Shown piece by piece: positions 17,620 through 25,300 of a stretch of 64,000 bases of DNA. The translations under genes and the position numbers were made by a program. The notes beneath the pieces are model-generated. The model saw nothing but the letters and a program-made list of their open reading frames with translations, did not search any database and was not told the DNA's origin. Origin of the DNA: Thermincola carboxydiphila (GTDB taxonomy: Bacteria > Bacillota > Thermincolia > Thermincolales > UBA2595); assembly GCA_016841045.1 (NCBI GenBank), contig JAENZX010000020.1, positions 1-64,000 of the forward strand, written 5' to 3'. How positions within the stretch are numbered: the stretch's first letter is position 1; each line of letters opens with the position of its first letter.

Positions 17620-19404
17620 ATGTCTAACTATAGCAATTTAGTCGAATTAAAATCCAAGGTCTCCGGATTCTTATTGTTTTTACTTATCAGTATAACATTG
17701 TTTTTGTTGGTTTCTCCTGCAGTTAGAGCTGACACTTTAGGCCCCGCAATAACAAAAAAATTTCCAGCTGATGGTGCTGTCTTCAATTACACAAGAATTA
17801 ACCTATCGGTAACAGCTTATGATCAAGACTATGTTGATATGGCTTCAGTCGTACTCACTATTGACGGAGTCAGAGTTTATCCTATTCTTCAGTTTGCACC
17901 TATAGACGAGTCAACAGATGATTATACAACTCTGTACATAGATCATTGGACTACATTTTCAGATGGAAATCACAACGTTAATCTTACTGTTAAGGATATG
18001 GCCGGTAATTATACTTCAAAGTCATGGTCGTTCACGGTTGGCGAGGCAGCACGAGTCACCTCTTTCAGCCCTGCCAATGGTACAACGTTAGATACACAGG
18101 TGCCCGTAATAACGGTAAATGTTACTCCAGCAGCAGGGATAGATGTTTCTTCTATAGTAATGAGTCTTAATAATGCACCTGTAAGCCCGGCGTATGACCC
18201 CTTTGCCGGAACAATCACTTACATACCTTCCGGAAAATTAGCTAATGAAACATGGTATAATGTCTATTTGAGCATGAAGGATAAGTCAGGTAACACACTT
18301 TCTGCAGCCTGGAATTTTTATATAAACACTTATCAGGATATGACATATCTGGTGGATGATACAGCCTGTCAGAAATGCCACGATCGTACGACTCATCCGA
18401 TGAGCAGCTGCGGGAAATGTCACGGGCTAAACAGAAACCTTGACAAACCTGACTTCCCTCTTGATGACTGCTACAGCTGTCACTTTGATTCAACAGCTTA
18501 CCCGAATGTATACCATACTGAGGGTATTCCGGTAGATAACGCGCCTGACCATCCGGTTCAAATTACATATAGCTGTACAGAATGCCATACAAAAACGTGG
18601 GGCGGGACAATAATTCCATCCGCTCACCAGATTTCCGTTCTGGGGGAACAGCATGCTGCTCAGACCACAGGCTGTACGCCCTGCCACAGTACCAGCCTGA
18701 CGCGGGAGCACCAGACCAGGACTGATTCACTGGGAAGCGAATTTAACTGTTATACCTGTCATAATAATCCTGAGACCAAGGTACAGAGTGCCATCATAAA
18801 TAAAGATGGCAGTTGTACAGCATGTCACGGTACAGGAGGGCAGCACCCAGAACATAACAACGGGCTTGACTCATACTGCCAGACATGCCATTCGGCTACA
18901 ATTCTTTCTGACCAGCAGTACCACGGCAAAAACAGCTGTAGTACCTGCCACGAAAACAAGAGCAACGCGGTTGTAAATTACGCCTTTACACAAAAGGATA
19001 CCAGTTGTTTTGCCTGTCATGATGAGGGGCATAATGTTAATTTTGTCAGGAAAGTGCCGTCCGACTTACCGCTTTATCCTGGCTATAACTGGTCAATCCC
19101 TCAGAATGCAACTATTTGGGGTGGTGAGCCGTGGATGCCAACGGTGTTCAATTCCATTGGCTCGAAGCTGGTAATTTCCAACCGGCGGACAGATGTCACA
19201 GGTACACAGATTTTTGATTGGTATACTCAAAATCTTGAAGCCAACGGATGGGAGAAATTATCCGGTCCTGAGGAGGGTAGTAATTACTTTACTATGGATT
19301 ATAAAAAAGGAAGCAGGCTGTTAACTGTCATAGTATCAGCCGGAGCCTCCCATGAGCCCACGGCAGCTTACGTGGGGTATCGGATAGAATTGTTGTATAA
19401 ATAA
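17620..19404 (+). CDS. Secreted decaheme c-type cytochrome with Ig-like domains
   Basis: A 594 aa exported protein. ATG 17620 follows GGGGGGAG and starts a signal peptide with a hydrophobic run near residues 14-31 and probable cleavage after AVRA; the longer frame from 17572 has no good ribosome site. Residues 35-240 form two Ig-like or cadherin-like beta domains (SVVLTIDGVRVYP; SFSPANGTTLDTQVPVITV). Ten CxxCH motifs follow between about residues 250 and 467. The last 130 residues form a haem-free domain (FDWYTQNLEANGWEKLSG…YFTMDYKKGS) of unknown role. The beta domains suggest cell-wall or mineral contact at the surface. It may be transcribed separately from the preceding genes. Confidence 0.9.
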   Translation: MSNYSNLVELKSKVSGFLLFLLISITLFLLVSPAVRADTLGPAITKKFPADGAVFNYTRINLSVTAYDQDYVDMASVVLTIDGVRVYPILQFAPIDESTDDYTTLYIDHWTTFSDGNHNVNLTVKDMAGNYTSKSWSFTVGEAARVTSFSPANGTTLDTQVPVITVNVTPAAGIDVSSIVMSLNNAPVSPAYDPFAGTITYIPSGKLANETWYNVYLSMKDKSGNTLSAAWNFYINTYQDMTYLVDDTACQKCHDRTTHPMSSCGKCHGLNRNLDKPDFPLDDCYSCHFDSTAYPNVYHTEGIPVDNAPDHPVQITYSCTECHTKTWGGTIIPSAHQISVLGEQHAAQTTGCTPCHSTSLTREHQTRTDSLGSEFNCYTCHNNPETKVQSAIINKDGSCTACHGTGGQHPEHNNGLDSYCQTCHSATILSDQQYHGKNSCSTCHENKSNAVVNYAFTQKDTSCFACHDEGHNVNFVRKVPSDLPLYPGYNWSIPQNATIWGGEPWMPTVFNSIGSKLVISNRRTDVTGTQIFDWYTQNLEANGWEKLSGPEEGSNYFTMDYKKGSRLLTVIVSAGASHEPTAAYVGYRIELLYK

Positions 19405-19510
19405 GCCGGTTTTCCCTCATTTTTATAGTCTCTATGAAGGGTTTTAGAAGTAGATGTAGAATGGATATTTAAGTTTGTTATATCCTTATAAGTTGAGATG
19501 AGGGATACCA

Positions 19511-19816
19511 ATGAATAATAGAACAAAAATGGTCCTTCTTGTTTTGACGGTAATTTTCGGACTTGGCTTTGCCTTTTACGGTTTTTTAATGACTGAATCA
19601 GCCAATCCTGAAACAGCAGTTCGGAAGTACGTGTTTTTGCAGCGGCATCCTATAGATGCTCTGAAAATTCAGGTTGCTAAAACCGGTATGTATAATAAAC
19701 GCAACAGTGAGCAGTATTTTGTGGAAGGATACTTCCACAAGGGGAAAGAGATAAAGTTTTTTTACTTACGGCTAAATAGCAGAGGCTGGTTTGTTAGTTC
19801 TGTAGAAGGACCTTAA
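19511..19816 (+). CDS. Small membrane-anchored protein of unknown function
   Basis: A 101 aa protein with one N-terminal transmembrane segment or uncleaved signal (residues 8-28, LVLTVIFGLGFAFYGFLM) and a basic, beta-strand-like domain outside. ATG 19511 follows GATGAGGGAT. It lies 106 bp after the decaheme cytochrome and ahead of a strong terminator, so it may belong to that unit. I recognise no family. Confidence 0.7.
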   Translation: MNNRTKMVLLVLTVIFGLGFAFYGFLMTESANPETAVRKYVFLQRHPIDALKIQVAKTGMYNKRNSEQYFVEGYFHKGKEIKFFYLRLNSRGWFVSSVEGP

Positions 19817-19852
19817 AACTAAATTAGGTTTCACTTATAACACTAAACTAGC

Positions 19853-19884
19853 AAAAAAACTTCCGAATTTTCGGGAGTTTTTTT
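19853..19884 (+). terminator. Terminator at the end of the cytochrome region
   Basis: A 14-bp stem (19853-19866 with 19871-19884, one G-T wobble) with an ATTT loop; the seven A-T pairs at its base provide the T-run TTTTTTT. It could work in both directions. Confidence 0.85.
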
Positions 19885-20021
19885 GTACTTGGTTACAATT
19901 ATGGGGTGACTAAACCTAATACATCAACATTTTTTGGGCAGGAGTTGAATATAAAGAAACTGTATATAAAATGTGTGTTTATTTGTGCTATAATGGGTAA
20001 ATTAATTATTGTATTGCGGGG

Positions 20022-20333
20022 GTGATTATACTGGGTAATGATAATCAGGAGGAGAAAAATATCCTTGCCCGTAAGATTGATGAACTTGGCGTAGTTATGG
20101 AGAAGATGAAGCTGGCCGAATATGTTGAACTTTTAAACCGACCGTCCAGATTATTCTACATAAATTTCTTCGCTGGTGTTGCCAGGGGATTTGGAATGGC
20201 AGTTGGTTTTGCAATATTGGGCGCTGTATTAATCTACACTCTTCAAAGACTACAGGTTTTAAATCTTCCCGTAATAGGAGGGCTTATAGCTGAAATAGTA
20301 AGAATTGTACAAACTAACCTTAGACTTCAGTGA
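20022..20333 (+). CDS. DUF5665 family membrane protein
   Basis: A 103 aa protein with an N-terminal amphipathic part (KMKLAEYVELLNRPSRLFYINFFAG) and one hydrophobic segment at about residues 58-76 (GMAVGFAILGAVLIYTLQRL). The block before the helix matches the DUF5665 family, which has no known function. A -10 box TATAAT lies at 19989-19994. The GTG start at 20022 is tight against its GGGGG ribosome site, so CTG at 20031 is also possible. Confidence 0.75.
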   Translation: MIILGNDNQEEKNILARKIDELGVVMEKMKLAEYVELLNRPSRLFYINFFAGVARGFGMAVGFAILGAVLIYTLQRLQVLNLPVIGGLIAEIVRIVQTNLRLQ

Positions 20334-20346
20334 CAGGAGGAAAACT

Positions 20347-20871
20347 ATGACCAAGGATGTTATAGAGGCTATATTGGGGCGTAGAAGCGTGCGGGCTTTT
20401 AAAAACGACCCAGTTCCCAGAGCAACTATAGGCAGGCTTATTGATGCAGCAAGGTGGGCGCCGACTGCCGGAAACCTGGAGTCGTGGGAGTTTTATGTTG
20501 TTTACAACGACAAGAAAAAGCAGGAACTGGCAGGTGCGGCATTAAATCAGAAATTCCTAAGTGCTGCACCGGTGGTTATTGTAGTATGTACATTACCTGA
20601 AATAAGCGCTTCCAAGTACAAGGAAAGAGGCCGTAAGCTGTATGCTATTCAAGAATCGGCTGCAGCTGTCCAAAATATCCTATTGGCCGCAGAAGGATAT
20701 GGTCTTGGCACATGCTGGGTCGGTGCTTTTGAAGAGAATTTGGTTATGGAAGCCCTTGATTTAAAACAGGGCGTAATTCCTGTAGCTATCATACCGGTTG
20801 GCTATGCCGCTGAAGAAAACCGGCCCCCGGCTCGCCGTCCGGTTGAAGAAATCGTACACGTAATTGACTAG
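20347..20871 (+). CDS. Nitroreductase-family FMN oxidoreductase
   Basis: A 174 aa nitroreductase-fold flavoprotein. ATG 20347 lies 7 bases after CAGGAGG; a longer frame would run into the previous gene. FMN-binding features include RRSVRAFKNDPVP near residue 10, the AAARWAPTAGNLESWEFYVV block near residue 32, and GLGTCWVGAF near residue 126. Natural substrate is unknown; members reduce quinones, nitro compounds or flavins. It follows the DUF5665 gene by 13 bp, so the two are probably cotranscribed. Confidence 0.88.
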   Translation: MTKDVIEAILGRRSVRAFKNDPVPRATIGRLIDAARWAPTAGNLESWEFYVVYNDKKKQELAGAALNQKFLSAAPVVIVVCTLPEISASKYKERGRKLYAIQESAAAVQNILLAAEGYGLGTCWVGAFEENLVMEALDLKQGVIPVAIIPVGYAAEENRPPARRPVEEIVHVID

Positions 20872-20890
20872 CTCAAGGAGGTAGTAACAG

Positions 20891-21631
20891 ATGGACAAGC
20901 AGCTACAGCAAAAATTCAGGCAGCAGTTATTAAAGGAAAAAGGCGAACTGGAAACACTTATAAACCATATGGAAAACCAGGGCCAGGATGTTACGTTACA
21001 GGATTCTGTAAGTGAATTGTCAGCGTATGATAACCATCCTGCCGATTTGGGTAGTGAGACCTTTGAAAGAAGTAAGGATCTTGCTTTAAGACAGGATATG
21101 GAGCAGCAGCTTGATGCTGTCAATGATGCCCTGAGCAGGATGGAGGAGGGGACTTACGGTTCCTGCAAGTCTTGTGGACGTGAGATACCCGCTGAACGTT
21201 TGGAAGCAATTCCATCTACAACAATGTGTATTGACTGTAAGAAATCGGAGGAGGCACTTCCTGACCGGCACATCCGACCCATTGAAGAGGATGTTATTTC
21301 ACCTCCCTTTGGAGGGTTTATGCACGATACGTCAGAAAAGGAGCTGGGTGATGCCGAGGATGAAATTATGTTTGACGGTGAGGATACCTGGCAGGCTGTG
21401 GCACGTTTTGGAACATCAGAAACTCCGCAGGATATCAGCGTCAATGGTATAACTGATTTTGATCACATGTATGTTGATGCTGACGAAAACGTGGGTACTG
21501 TTGAACGGGTTGAGCAAATACCGTATGAAAAAAATGTTGACGGTATGATTTATCAGGATTTCGATGGAGAAGATGACGAAACTATTCACAGCCGTGAGAA
21601 GAAGGGGACGCAGAAGAATTCTCATCTATAG
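20891..21631 (+). CDS. DksA/TraR-type zinc-finger protein (YteA family)
   Basis: A 246 aa protein with a coiled-coil N-terminus, the block PADLGSETFERSKDLALR near residue 52, and a four-Cys zinc finger (SCKSCGREIPAERLE…CIDCK) near residues 96-118. These match the YteA family of DksA-like proteins found in spore formers. The C-terminal half is very acidic (EDEIMFDGEDTW, DFDGEDDE). DksA relatives bind RNA polymerase, but YteA proteins have no defined role. ATG follows AAGGAGGT. Confidence 0.87.
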   Translation: MDKQLQQKFRQQLLKEKGELETLINHMENQGQDVTLQDSVSELSAYDNHPADLGSETFERSKDLALRQDMEQQLDAVNDALSRMEEGTYGSCKSCGREIPAERLEAIPSTTMCIDCKKSEEALPDRHIRPIEEDVISPPFGGFMHDTSEKELGDAEDEIMFDGEDTWQAVARFGTSETPQDISVNGITDFDHMYVDADENVGTVERVEQIPYEKNVDGMIYQDFDGEDDETIHSREKKGTQKNSHL

Positions 21632-21639
21632 CCAGCACT

Positions 21640-21860
21640 GACGTGATACCTGTTGTCCTTCGCTCCATGCGCCGGTTTTGACGAAACTAACAGCCATTCC
21701 GCCTAGGGTGGGCACGGGTCCCCGCCAATTCGGTGTCCTACCTCAATGGCGGCGGAAGCCCTCCTAGCTTCCGCCCTTACACCCAGGCCGGGCGGAATGG
21801 CAGTAAGTTTCGTTACCAAAACCGGCGCTAATTATGACTCCGGACAACAGGTATCACGTC
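21640..21860. repeat. Nested palindromic structured element, copy 1
   Basis: About 220 bases that fold on themselves. Outer arm: 19 exact pairs (21640-21658 with 21842-21860). Second arm: GCGCCGGTTTTG (21669-21680) with 21817-21828, then ACGAAACT (21681-21688) with 21806-21813, then GCCATTCCGCC (21693-21703) with 21791-21801. Two inner hairpins: CCGCCA/TGGCGG (21722-21752) and CGGAAGC/GCTTCCG (21753-21773). A second copy at 33650-33867 keeps the same arms with compensating changes. It codes for no convincing protein. The downstream 150 bases (21861-22015) hold nothing I recognise. Confidence 0.85.
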
Positions 21861-22026
21861 TATCCTGGGCAATAGTGCGAATAGAGTGAAAGAAGAAAGA
21901 AACCAATGTGGCCTCCGCTGGAATGGGTGAGACTTGGTACTTTTAGTGTCTTAGTCACGCGTATTGCCCTTTGCGAGTACGCTCCAGTAAATGATTCATT
22001 TGGGCGACGACTGTTTATAAAAGAGA

Positions 22027-22054
22027 AAAGACCTTCGAATTAACGAAGGTCTTT
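22027..22054 (-). terminator. Hairpin, probable terminator for leftward transcription
   Basis: AAAGACCTTCG (22027-22037) pairs perfectly with 22044-22054. Read on the minus strand the stem is followed by TTTTCTCTTTT, a good terminator tail; on the plus strand the tail is weak. It would end a leftward transcript through the structured region at 22063-22271. Confidence 0.5.
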
Positions 22055-22062
22055 AAAATAAT

Positions 22063-22271
22063 AGGATTGTTGGCTGGGCGGTGTATCCAGCATACCTGTT
22101 AACTATCTTCCGATAGCGTGTCGGGAACCATTTCCGATCCTCAACAATCCTTTTCTAAACTATGTTATCTTTAATGTTAACGAAGGTCAATTATCCATAA
22201 AACGAGGAAAACTCATCTTTCGATGAGTCCCTCAAACCGTTACCACCTTTTTAGGTGAGGCCCATAAAGGC
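22063..22271. other. Structured intergenic region, possible non-coding RNA
   Basis: AGGATTGTTG (22063-22072) pairs exactly with CAACAATCCT (22142-22151), enclosing three small hairpins: GCTGG/CCAGC, CTATC/GATAG and TCGG/CCGA. A second set follows: ACTCATC/GATGAGT (22211-22228) inside GAGG/CCTC, CACCT/AGGTG (22244-22257) and GCC/GGC (22260-22271). TTAACGAAGGTC occurs twice (22040-22051 and 22177-22188), the first inside the hairpin at 22027-22054, so alternative pairing is possible. Strand and class are unknown; I could not match it to a riboswitch family. The following AT-rich stretch to 22493 holds no convincing gene. Confidence 0.4.
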
Positions 22272-22493
22272 TAATCCGTACTTTGTAACTTAATTTTATA
22301 GTTATTTCCTATTTTTGTCAAGATGACTTTTCACTTATAATTTCTCCATTTTCATATATTTTTAAAAGTTCTTTTAAAACATTATTTTCTTCTATTAAAG
22401 CTTTATTGTTTTCATCGAGAAATGTATTTAAGTCTTTGAGTGCAATAAATTCCTGATAAATTGATTTCACAAAAAATACTTTCTGGATAATAA

Positions 22494-22662
22494 AATACTT
22501 GGAAGGCAAATGGTCTTTGGACTCATCAAAAAGGAGGATTTTACCACGACGGTCGATTTGCCAAGCTAATTGACGTGGTTAATCACTATAACAAGCATTT
22601 TTCGTTAAATTTAACAAATCAGGAGAAAAATGATTTAGTGGAATTTCTCAAATCTTTATAGT
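22494..22662 (+). pseudogene. C-terminal remnant of a di-haem cytochrome/peroxidase-type protein
   Basis: Between a stop at 22491 and TAG at 22660-22662 the frame reads KANGLWTHQKGGFYHDGRFA, then KLIDVVNHYNKHFSLNLTNQ, then EKNDLVEFLKSL. This is the familiar C-terminus of di-haem cytochrome c peroxidase-like proteins (GLW…HDGRFATL…VVxHYN…LTxxEKxDLVxFLxSL). No start codon or CxxCH motif remains and the upstream sequence is AT-rich and unrelated, so it is a truncated remnant. A hairpin at 22682-22709 follows it. Confidence 0.7.
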
Positions 22663-22681
22663 TTCGAGCCCGGAAAAGGAG

Positions 22682-22709
22682 AGGACGCATCACTTGGTGA
22701 CTGCGTCCT
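22682..22709 (+). other. Hairpin after the cytochrome remnant
   Basis: AGGACGCATCAC (22682-22693) pairs with GTGA-C-TGCGTCCT (22697-22709) with one bulged base. No strong T-run follows. It may be the old terminator of the broken gene. Confidence 0.45.
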
Positions 22710-22829
22710 TCCATATAAAAGAAAATAACTATTACGGTAAGATTTATTCTTATTTTGAGTAATATATAACTATTTCTGAGTATTATATAACTATGATTAA
22801 ACAAGTATCTGCAAAGGGGAAGATGAACA

Positions 22830-23657
22830 ATGTACCTGCTAATGGTGGGAATCAATTGTCACAATGCTCCGGCGGGAGTACGGGAGAAAATGGCCCGGGA
22901 AGGGAAAGATCTGCAGGAGTTTATGACGAGAGTAAATCAGGTTGATAAGCTTGCTGGAAGCATTATTTTACCAACATCATTAGGGGTAGAAATTTATACA
23001 TCAACCAGGGAGCTGCCTGAGGCCGAACAGAACATCAGGGAATTTCTGTCTGAAAGGTATGACCTAGACGGTTCGCTGCTTAAGGAGTACGTGTATGTTT
23101 ATACTTTAAATGACTGCATCCGTCATTTATTCAGGGTCATTGGAGGCTTGGAAGGTAAATTTGCAGATGCTGCGCAGGCTCTTAAGCAGGCCAGGGAATC
23201 CTACCGGGTGGCCTGTGAAAATGAGGCCGCCAACAATGTTTTGTGTACCCTGTTTGAAAAAGTAGTTGAATCTGTGGAAAAAGTACTGATGGAAACCGGT
23301 ATAGGGAATAAAGACCAAATTGAGGACGGCATTGAACAGGAAATGAACGGCTTTTTCAAATGGTTGAATTCCGGGTTTGTCGTCCCGACCGTTAGGGCTT
23401 TGAATAAAAAAGGGCAGGAAATCCGTGAAAAGGAACTGGCAAAAGCATTAAACCGGCTGGATAGTTTGTCGGGTGAAGAAAAAGAAATAGTTGCGTCTTT
23501 GGCGGAAGACCTTGTCTCCAAATTATTGAATGAGCCGGTAAAGACGTTAAAAGCTGTATCTGAGACTGGACAAGGGCATTTATATACTACAATTCTGCGC
23601 AACCTGTTTTGCATTAAGGCAGGTCCCGATAATCCGATAAACTTGAATAGAGAATAA
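22830..23657 (+). CDS. Glutamyl-tRNA-reductase-like protein lacking the catalytic Cys and NADPH domain
   Basis: A 275 aa protein built from the N-terminal and C-terminal parts of glutamyl-tRNA reductase (HemA, usually about 420 aa). The N-terminus VGINCHNAPAGVREKM and residues 47-56 (LPTSLGVEIY) align with the HemA motif LPTCNRxEIY, but Ser50 replaces the catalytic Cys and Leu-Gly replaces Asn-Arg. Residues 104-160 match the segment HLFRV…TGIG, and then the sequence jumps straight to the dimerisation region (FFKWLNSGFVVPTVRALNKKG…SKLLNEPVKTLKA), so the Rossmann NADPH domain is missing. It cannot be an active reductase of the known type. ATG 22830 follows AAAGGGGAAG. It precedes lspA. Confidence 0.82.
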   Translation: MYLLMVGINCHNAPAGVREKMAREGKDLQEFMTRVNQVDKLAGSIILPTSLGVEIYTSTRELPEAEQNIREFLSERYDLDGSLLKEYVYVYTLNDCIRHLFRVIGGLEGKFADAAQALKQARESYRVACENEAANNVLCTLFEKVVESVEKVLMETGIGNKDQIEDGIEQEMNGFFKWLNSGFVVPTVRALNKKGQEIREKELAKALNRLDSLSGEEKEIVASLAEDLVSKLLNEPVKTLKAVSETGQGHLYTTILRNLFCIKAGPDNPINLNRE

Positions 23658-23712
23658 CGGTATGTTAAAATTAAGCAATGATTTTAATGATTAGACGATC
23701 GGGGGAGTGAGT

Positions 23713-24183
23713 TTGCGCTTTGTCTTGCTGGCTCTTGGCTGGCTTGCCCTTGACCAGTGGTCCAAGTGGCTTGTCATGGAAAAGATGGCTCTTGATGAGT
23801 CAATCCCAATAATAGAAGGAATTTTTCACCTGACTTATGTTAGAAACCCGGGGGCTGCTTTTGGGATGTTGGCTTACAGAACGACATTTTTTATAGTAGT
23901 CACCTTAGTAATAATTGCCGGAATAGCTTTTTATTTCACCCGTATTTCGGACGATAAGCTGCTCTTAAAGACCGGATTGGCACTGCAGGTTAGCGGTGCT
24001 GTAGGAAATCTCATTGATAGGGTAAGGTTCGGACATGTGGTGGATTTTTTTGATTTTCGTGTATGGCCGGTTTTTAATGTGGCAGATATAGGAATATGCA
24101 TAGGTGTAGGTATACTGATTCTGGAAATGTTTAGGACTGAGCTGAAATCGGGACAGGAAGATGAAGAGAAGCCCGTGACCTGA
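23713..24183 (+). CDS. lspA: Prolipoprotein signal peptidase (signal peptidase II)
   Basis: Integral membrane aspartyl protease that removes the signal peptide of lipid-modified prolipoproteins. The 156 aa product has four hydrophobic segments and the family blocks DQWSKWLV near residue 15, NPGAAFG near residue 48, and the catalytic aspartates in GAVGNLIDRVRFGHVVDFFDF and FNVADIGI (residues 97-135). TTG 23713 is preferred to the GTG two codons earlier because GGGGGAG lies 5 bases before it. Eighteen bases before rluD. Confidence 0.95.
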   Translation: MRFVLLALGWLALDQWSKWLVMEKMALDESIPIIEGIFHLTYVRNPGAAFGMLAYRTTFFIVVTLVIIAGIAFYFTRISDDKLLLKTGLALQVSGAVGNLIDRVRFGHVVDFFDFRVWPVFNVADIGICIGVGILILEMFRTELKSGQEDEEKPVT

Positions 24184-24201
24184 GGTAAGAAGGGATAACA
24201 G

Positions 24202-25179
24202 ATGAAAACAATAGAACAAAATTTAAAAGATCAAGAGCAAATGTTAACGGAGCTGACGGAACAGGATGTAACAGAACATATTGTCTCGCTGGAAGAAGCA
24301 GGTACCAGAATTGATGTTTTTGTTACAAGTATTGATGACCAACTAACCAGAGCAAGGGTTCAGAAGCTTGTTGAGCAAGGGGAAATTACTGTCAACGGTT
24401 TACCGGTTAAGTCCAACTACAAGATTAAAGAGGGAGATTCTATATTAATTCAGCAGCCTGAACCGGAGATTCTTGAGGTTAAGGCGGAAGATATTTCCCT
24501 TGATATTGTATATGAGGACAGGGACCTGTTGGTGATAAACAAGCCACAGGGGATGGTTGTCCATCCGGCTGCAGGGAACTATTCAGGAACACTTGTTAAT
24601 GCTCTTTTATATCACTGTGATGATTTATCAGGAATAAACGGTGTAATCAGACCTGGTATAGTCCATCGTATAGATAAAGACACTTCCGGGCTTTTGGTAG
24701 TTGCTAAAAATGATAAAGCTCATTTAAACCTGGCCGAACAGATTAAGGAACACTTGGCTTCCCGCAAATATATTGCTCTCGTTCACGGCGTAATTCAGGA
24801 ATCCAAAGGGAAAGTAGATGCACCAATCGCACGGGACCCGCGCGAACGGAAAAGAATGGCGGTTGTAACTAAAAACTCTAAATCTGCTGTGACCAGATAT
24901 GTTGTATTGGAAAGATTCTCAGAGTATACTTTGGTCGAATGTGCACTGGAGACAGGAAGGACTCATCAGATTAGGGTACATATGGCTTATATCGGGCATC
25001 CGGTGGCTGGAGATCCTTTATACGGTCCGAGAAAGAATCCACTGAATCTCAGTGGACAGGCTCTACACGCATTTCTGCTAGAGTTTAAGCACCCCTCTAC
25101 AGGTGAGCAGATGAAGTTTAAAGCTGATTTACCGCAGTACTACCAAGACCTTCTGGTGGAACTCAGAAATAACGTTTAG
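24202..25179 (+). CDS. rluD: RluD-type ribosomal pseudouridine synthase
   Basis: Converts uridines of large-subunit rRNA to pseudouridine. The 325 aa protein has an N-terminal S4 RNA-binding domain (TRIDVFVTSIDDQLTRARVQKL…GEITVNG) at residues 33-75 and the catalytic motif HRIDKDTSGLLVVAK near residue 155 with the active-site Asp. C-terminal GRTHQIRVHMAYIGHPVAGDPLYG is typical of RluA/RluD proteins. The lspA-rluD order is common in Firmicutes. Confidence 0.93.
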   Translation: MKTIEQNLKDQEQMLTELTEQDVTEHIVSLEEAGTRIDVFVTSIDDQLTRARVQKLVEQGEITVNGLPVKSNYKIKEGDSILIQQPEPEILEVKAEDISLDIVYEDRDLLVINKPQGMVVHPAAGNYSGTLVNALLYHCDDLSGINGVIRPGIVHRIDKDTSGLLVVAKNDKAHLNLAEQIKEHLASRKYIALVHGVIQESKGKVDAPIARDPRERKRMAVVTKNSKSAVTRYVVLERFSEYTLVECALETGRTHQIRVHMAYIGHPVAGDPLYGPRKNPLNLSGQALHAFLLEFKHPSTGEQMKFKADLPQYYQDLLVELRNNV

Positions 25180-25210
25180 ATTAAGAAGCTGCTTATTTAC
25201 TCTAAATATG

Positions 25211-25240
25211 TTGAACATATGTTATTACAGATAGTATAAT
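25211..25240 (+). promoter_or_regulatory. Sigma-A type promoter
   Basis: TTGAAC (25211-25216) and TATAAT (25235-25240) spaced 18 bp, about 60 bases upstream of the stalk-domain gene. Confidence 0.65.
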
Positions 25241-25300
25241 AGTCTTAATGGTAATTCCTGCCGTTTATTATTGGTATATCCTACTCAAACAGGATAGCGG

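Noticed and set aside
22063-22271. Known riboswitch class (c-di-GMP, SAM, cobalamin, lysine, ZTP)
   Set aside because: None of the conserved core sequences of these classes is present on either strand, so it is left as an unassigned structured region.
22318-22509. 63-codon minus-strand frame with coiled-coil-like sequence
   Set aside because: It starts at a TTG without a ribosome site, is very AT-rich, and its upstream continuation is antisense to the cytochrome remnant. Probably non-coding.
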